From: Aurantibacter sp034110465
Lineage (GTDB): Bacteria > Bacteroidota > Bacteroidia > Flavobacteriales > Flavobacteriaceae
Direction of reading: 5' to 3'
NCBI GenBank assembly: GCA_034110465.1
Contig: JAWUZD010000006.1
Coordinates: 1 to 64,000 of the forward strand
DNA: 64,000 nucleotides
Of the stretch, positions 60,822-64,000 are shown piece by piece. Within the stretch, counting starts at the first letter, position 1; the number at the start of each line of letters is the position of its first letter. Both the position numbers and the translations under genes were made by a program. Below the pieces are notes generated by a model that did no database searches, was not told where the DNA came from, and was given only the letters and a program-made list of their open reading frames with translations.

Positions 60822-60836
60822 TAAACTTAAAATATT

Positions 60837-60872
60837 AAAAAATCCACTTTAAAATTAAAGTGGATTTTTTTG
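60837..60872. terminator. Bidirectional terminator after dnaN
   Basis: AAAAAATCCACTTT and AAAGTGGATTTTTT pair around AAAATTA. It also serves the convergent gene that ends at 60901. Confidence 0.9.
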
Positions 60873-60900
60873 TTCTATAAATTAACTAAGACTTAGTTAA

Positions 60901-61317
60901 TTACTTAAAAAAGTTTATGGACGACTTCTCTAAATCTAAATTAGCTACTTGAGGAAATTCTGCGTGAACTATTAAACTATTTTCGTGATGTTGTTCTAAG
61001 TTACTCAATACTTTTCTATTTAATAGCATAACTGTAGAATGTCCGTGGTGATCCAATTTATCTAAGATTGTTTCACCATTAAATTCACAAACCCAATGTG
61101 TCTCCGCCATATTCTCTTTATAAAAAATCTCTACAGTTGGAACCTGAAAATAACTATGCGCTCCAATACCTTCAAAATCGAATACTAAACGAAGTAACCC
61201 ACTTTCTAAACTAGTAGCTTCTTTAGTAATTCCTAAATCTAAAAAAGACATTTTCCCTGTTTTTGGCTCTGTAAATTTTACTTTAATTTCTCCTTGGTTT
61301 AACTCTACCTTACTCAT
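60901..61317 (-). CDS. Conserved hypothetical protein
   Basis: The 138-residue soluble protein starts at the ATG at 61317 (MSKVELNQGEIKVKFTEPKT); a frame extension to 61344 adds only a low-complexity MSIKLKQTK and is unlikely. It is beta-rich (LLRLVFDFEGIGAHSYFQVP, THWVCEFNGETILDKLDHHG, STVMLLNRKVLSNLEQHHEN) with two histidine-rich stretches (LDHHGHS, EQHHENS), which could bind a metal. I recognise no family. It has no signal peptide. The gene stands alone between the dnaN terminator and repeat copy C. Confidence 0.78.
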   Translation of the reverse strand: MSKVELNQGEIKVKFTEPKTGKMSFLDLGITKEATSLESGLLRLVFDFEGIGAHSYFQVPTVEIFYKENMAETHWVCEFNGETILDKLDHHGHSTVMLLNRKVLSNLEQHHENSLIVHAEFPQVANLDLEKSSINFFK

Positions 61318-61459
61318 CTTTGTTTGTTTTAATTTTATACTCAAAGCTAAGAAACAAATATGCTAAAAAGGATGACTTATATCATCTCATCATTACTAAA
61401 TATCCTTTAAATAATAATGTATTTAAAACAAAAACATTTTTTATTAATACTAAAGAATA

Positions 61460-61534
61460 CTTGATATTGATATTTTTTTTACGCTAACTTGGTTTAACTA
61501 CTGATATAAAACATTAAAATGTGTTCATCTCATC
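61460..61534. repeat. Intergenic repeat, copy C, with promoter-like elements
   Basis: About 75 bp match the right part of copy B. The shared core is TTTAACT, one variable pair, then TGATATAAAACATTAAA and a TTCAT-TCATC end. TTG (61461-61463) and TAACTTGG (61485-61492) with a 21-bp spacer would drive a transcript to the right, toward the terminator at 61561. Confidence 0.65.
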
Positions 61535-61560
61535 TTGTTAAACAAAAATCATAAATCAAA

Positions 61561-61590
61561 AAAAAAGCAACCTTAAAAGGTTGCTTTTTT
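61561..61590. terminator. Bidirectional terminator
   Basis: AAAAAAGCAACCTT (61561-61574) and AAGGTTGCTTTTTT (61577-61590) pair perfectly with a two-base centre. It ends the minus-strand yceI gene (stop at 61616). Confidence 0.92.
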
Positions 61591-61615
61591 AATTCTTCTT
61601 TTTCAAATTAAGAAT

Positions 61616-62191
61616 TTAGAATACTAAATCTACGTTCAAGTCAAACTCATCGTAAATGGCTTTATCTTTTAAACCATCGAAAAAACTAGTAGAACCATAA
61701 CGCACATCAAATTTAGTACGATCTACCTTTAAATTAGCAGTAGCTTTATTTCCATATATAGACATTGTAAAAACTTGCGTATTTGTTTTGCCTTTTATAG
61801 TTAAATCGCCTTCAACATTATAAGCGTTTTTACCATTTGGCATTACTTTAGTAATTTTTAAAGTTGCTGTTGGAAAGTTTGCTACACCAAAGAAATCATC
61901 AGATTTTAAGTGTCCATCTAAGTTATTTTTCATTTCACCTTTTAAATCTGTTGTATTAATAGAAGTCATATCTATTTCGAAATTCCCACCAACTAAAACA
62001 GCTTCATCAAAATTTAAATTCCCGCTTTTTATAGCAATTGTTCCTTCATGAGAACCTGTTACTTTGTAACCTTTCCAAACCACTTTACTTTCTGAAGCTT
62101 TTACCGGTTTTGTTTCTGTTAATGTTGCAAACGAGAAGCTTACAAATGCCACTAAAGCAGCTAAAATTGTTGTTTTAAATACGTTTTTCAT
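61616..62191 (-). CDS. YceI family protein, copy 2
   Basis: The 191-residue protein has a signal peptide (MKNVFKTTILAALVAFVSFS) and a YceI barrel: ESKVVWKGYKVTGSHEGTIA, VGGNFEIDMTSINTTDLKGE, SDDFFGVANFPTATLKITKV and KVDRTKFDVRYGSTSFFDGL. It binds lipid-like ligands in the periplasm by family likeness. This copy is the canonical form (GSHEG motif). The Crp/Fnr gene lies just upstream on the same strand, with a palindrome in the gap between them. A terminator follows the gene. Confidence 0.92.
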   Translation of the reverse strand: MKNVFKTTILAALVAFVSFSFATLTETKPVKASESKVVWKGYKVTGSHEGTIAIKSGNLNFDEAVLVGGNFEIDMTSINTTDLKGEMKNNLDGHLKSDDFFGVANFPTATLKITKVMPNGKNAYNVEGDLTIKGKTNTQVFTMSIYGNKATANLKVDRTKFDVRYGSTSFFDGLKDKAIYDEFDLNVDLVF

Positions 62192-62275
62192 AATATATTT
62201 TTAAGTTTGTTTATTTTTTACATTGCAAAGATCCAAGATTTTAAAGGTATAAAAAATAAGGTAGATTATTAAATG

Positions 62276-62295
62276 ATGTTAATATAGGTTAACAT
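62276..62295. promoter_or_regulatory. Candidate Crp/Fnr-type operator before yceI copy 2
   Basis: ATGTTAA (62276-62282) and TTAACAT (62289-62295) form perfect inverted arms around a 6-bp spacer TATAGG, 85 bp before the yceI start codon and just after the end of the Crp/Fnr gene. The size and symmetry suit a Crp/Fnr dimer, but the family's usual TGTGA or TTGAT half-sites are not present. Confidence 0.5.
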
Positions 62296-62338
62296 ATTTT
62301 ATCAAATTAATACCCTAACCCTACAAAAAGAAATAGAA

Positions 62339-62920
62339 TTATTCCTTTAATAATTGGCGTTTCATTTTGCTAAAAAACTCTTTAGTAATACCTAAGTAAG
62401 AGGCAATCATATATTGTGGAATGCGCTGTTCTAATTCTGGATACGTATCTCTAAAAATGACATAGCGTTCTTTTGCCGATAAGCTAAAATTTCTAACAAT
62501 TCGTTTTTGTGTAGCTACAAATGCTTTTTCTATAATCTTTCTAAAAAAACGTTCTAATTTAGGAATAGCTTCAAAAAGCGCTTCGATATTATGATACGAA
62601 AACTGAATAAGTTCTGTATCTTCAATACATTGCACATTAAAATCTGCTGGAGTTTGGGATATAAAACTTCCAATATCTGATGTCCACCAATTTTCTATAG
62701 CAAATAATATAATATGTTCTTGACCAGAATGATCTGAATGAAACATTTTTGTACAACCAGAAACTATAAAACATTCCTGTTGCGCAATATCGCCTTGTTG
62801 TAAAATAAACTGACCTTTTAAATACTTACGCTTAGTCACGTAAGTTAACAACGTAGTTTCTTCCTTTTTAGTCAAAGGAACTACTGCGTTTATATAATCT
62901 AAAAGTGATTGAAAAGCCAT
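62339..62920 (-). CDS. Crp/Fnr family transcriptional regulator
   Basis: The 193-residue protein has a cyclic-nucleotide-binding-type N-terminal barrel (YLKGQFILQQGDIAQQECFI and KMFHSDHSGQEHIILFAIEN) without the full cAMP-contact motif, and a C-terminal helix-turn-helix (RIPQYMIASYLGITKEFFSK). Its Cys residues (2 in the barrel region, CFIVSGC) do not form the usual Fnr Fe-S pattern. The ligand is unknown. It is 14 bp after the glycosyltransferase gene and 147 bp before yceI copy 2, whose promoter region carries a matching palindrome. The family commonly sits beside its target genes in Bacteroidota. Confidence 0.9.
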   Translation of the reverse strand: MAFQSLLDYINAVVPLTKKEETTLLTYVTKRKYLKGQFILQQGDIAQQECFIVSGCTKMFHSDHSGQEHIILFAIENWWTSDIGSFISQTPADFNVQCIEDTELIQFSYHNIEALFEAIPKLERFFRKIIEKAFVATQKRIVRNFSLSAKERYVIFRDTYPELEQRIPQYMIASYLGITKEFFSKMKRQLLKE

Positions 62921-62934
62921 AACACAAATTTAGT

Positions 62935-64000
62935 TTATTTGTTCTTCTCCTCTATCCACTTACTCATATATTTTGAGCTTTGTAAGGTTTGATGTTGCAA
63001 CACATGACTTATAAAATGTTGTTGTCTATGAATAGTTAAATGAATTTGTAAATCTTCTATTTTAGCATTAAAATCGGTTTCAAAAAGTGATTTTGAAAAA
63101 CGTTTCTTTAGAACTTTCAATCCATTTTCTTGAGCGGTTTCCCATTCTGATTTGTTATTGTATAGCTGAACTGTTTTAGCAATAAAGTCATCTATTTGGT
63201 CTTCTGTTATTCCATTTGGACTTAGGTTTCCAAACATTCCTTCGGAAGCTATAGAATTCATAGCGCAAGGTGTTCCATTTTTCATTGCATCTAATAATTT
63301 ACCTTTTAAACCTGCACCAAAAGGCAGATATGCGCTACAAATTTTAGCATTTTGCATTACAGACGTTACACTTTCTGCAAAACCTTTTACGAAAAAACAT
63401 TCTTTAGGATTATTAAGTTGTGTCGCTTTTTGAGACACATAAGAGCCATAGATATGTAATTCGGCTTGTGGTAATAACTGACTTAATTTTGGCCAAATCT
63501 GTTGTTTTAAGAACAAAACCGATTGCCAATTAGGCTCGTGCATAAAATTACCAATAGTAACAATATGCTTTCTATCTTCAAATTGAGGTGTGTTTTTTAA
63601 TACTTCTGAGTTTATATCAATTAAAAAAGGTAAATAGTATAATTGAGATGCTTGAATATTGAATTTAGTTTGAAGTAAATTGATTTCAACTTCGGAAATC
63701 ATTAGCGTGATATCGCATCTTAGAATACTTGCAATTTCGCGTTTAGCAAAATCGTTGTATAAATAAGTATCATTAAAATCTTCTTTATTTTTGAAAGCTT
63801 GCTGTCTTCCTTTTCTTAACGAATGAAAATCTTCTGTGTCTAATACTTTCAATGCATTTGGACATTGCTCAGATACACGCCAACCAAATTGTTCTTCAAT
63901 CATAAATCGATCGAACAAAACAATATTTGGTTGTAGTTTTATTATAAAATTATCGAAACTTGAATGATTTAGTTCAATTTGCGCTGTTTCTACATTAATA
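62935..64000 (-). CDS. Glycosyltransferase, GT4-like (5' end outside window)
   Basis: The minus-strand frame is open to the right edge (it can be read as LNHSSFDNFIIKLQPNIVLF before the first in-frame start-like codon), so the true start is outside. The visible 355 codons show a GT-B C-terminal half: HIVTIGNFMHEPNWQSVLFL, LHIYGSYVSQKATQ, FFVKGFAESVTSVMQNAKIC, and LPFGAGLKGKLLDAMKNGTP with the donor-binding acidic-Gly region. The family is glycosyltransferase group 1 (GT4), likely acting in surface polysaccharide synthesis. The N-terminal acceptor domain is partial. Confidence 0.85.
   Translation of the reverse strand, partial: INVETAQIELNHSSFDNFIIKLQPNIVLFDRFMIEEQFGWRVSEQCPNALKVLDTEDFHSLRKGRQQAFKNKEDFNDTYLYNDFAKREIASILRCDITLMISEVEINLLQTKFNIQASQLYYLPFLIDINSEVLKNTPQFEDRKHIVTIGNFMHEPNWQSVLFLKQQIWPKLSQLLPQAELHIYGSYVSQKATQLNNPKECFFVKGFAESVTSVMQNAKICSAYLPFGAGLKGKLLDAMKNGTPCAMNSIASEGMFGNLSPNGITEDQIDDFIAKTVQLYNNKSEWETAQENGLKVLKKRFSKSLFETDFNAKIEDLQIHLTIHRQQHFISHVLQHQTLQSSKYMSKWIEEKNK

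Overview
The window is a piece of a low-GC Bacteroidota chromosome, most probably a marine or gliding member of the Flavobacteriaceae. The evidence is a GldF/GldG gliding ABC-transporter protein, the type IX secretion protein PorQ, the long Bacteroidota form of GAPDH, a candidate sulfonolipid (capnine) enzyme pair, promoters of the Bacteroidota type (TTG, about 19-21 bp, TAnnTTTG) and the absence of Shine-Dalgarno sequences. I do not assign a genus.

Layout. Positions 1-2.9 kb are accessory: the 5' part of a secreted HYR-repeat protein that runs off the left edge, then an insertion-sequence graveyard (an IS21 istA fossil, an IS630 transposase fossil and the C-terminal stump of a membrane-linked LuxR regulator). 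Positions 2.9-15.9 kb hold mostly housekeeping genes: cysteine desulfurase, an Smr protein, an arsenate-reductase-like phosphatase, two tandem PPK2 kinases, an alpha-oxoamine synthase beside a CBS-like cysteine synthase homologue, oligopeptidase B, a RecD-like helicase, and a DUF3822-rsmD pair. Positions 15.9-21.4 kb carry a periplasmic-folding operon of three SurA/PpiC-type proteins followed by MoxR. Positions 21.5-27.3 kb hold an ATPase-recQ-fmt operon, HU, YqgE, a class IV aminotransferase and a START-like protein. Positions 27.4-37.3 kb hold tRNA-Met, tRNA-Gly, a VanY-type peptidase, GNATs, rhomboid, an LpxL-like acyltransferase, rluF, glmM, rpsA, a Kbp-like LysM protein and lipoproteins.

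Positions 37.4-45 kb carry cmk-porQ, lon, GAPDH, a coiled-coil membrane protein and truA. Positions 45-54 kb are more accessory: a GMC oxidoreductase, an alpha/beta hydrolase, a propeller lipoprotein, a membrane-anchored winged-helix regulator divergent from a YceI gene, ChrA and lipoproteins. Positions 54-61 kb carry purC, phoH, a SAM hydrolase-like gene, an ABM monooxygenase, a fused gldF-gldG gene and dnaN, followed by a heptanucleotide tandem repeat. The right end has a second YceI gene with a Crp/Fnr regulator gene and a glycosyltransferase that runs off the edge.

No CRISPR array, prophage, toxin-antitoxin pair, rRNA or intact mobile element was seen, and no clearly new multi-gene system. 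The points most worth a second look are the GldF-GldG fusion, the candidate capnine gene pair, the two YceI genes each next to its own regulator and candidate operator, a three-copy intergenic repeat that carries promoter elements, the TGTTAGC heptamer array after dnaN, and a possible codon-usage change near 37.35 kb.
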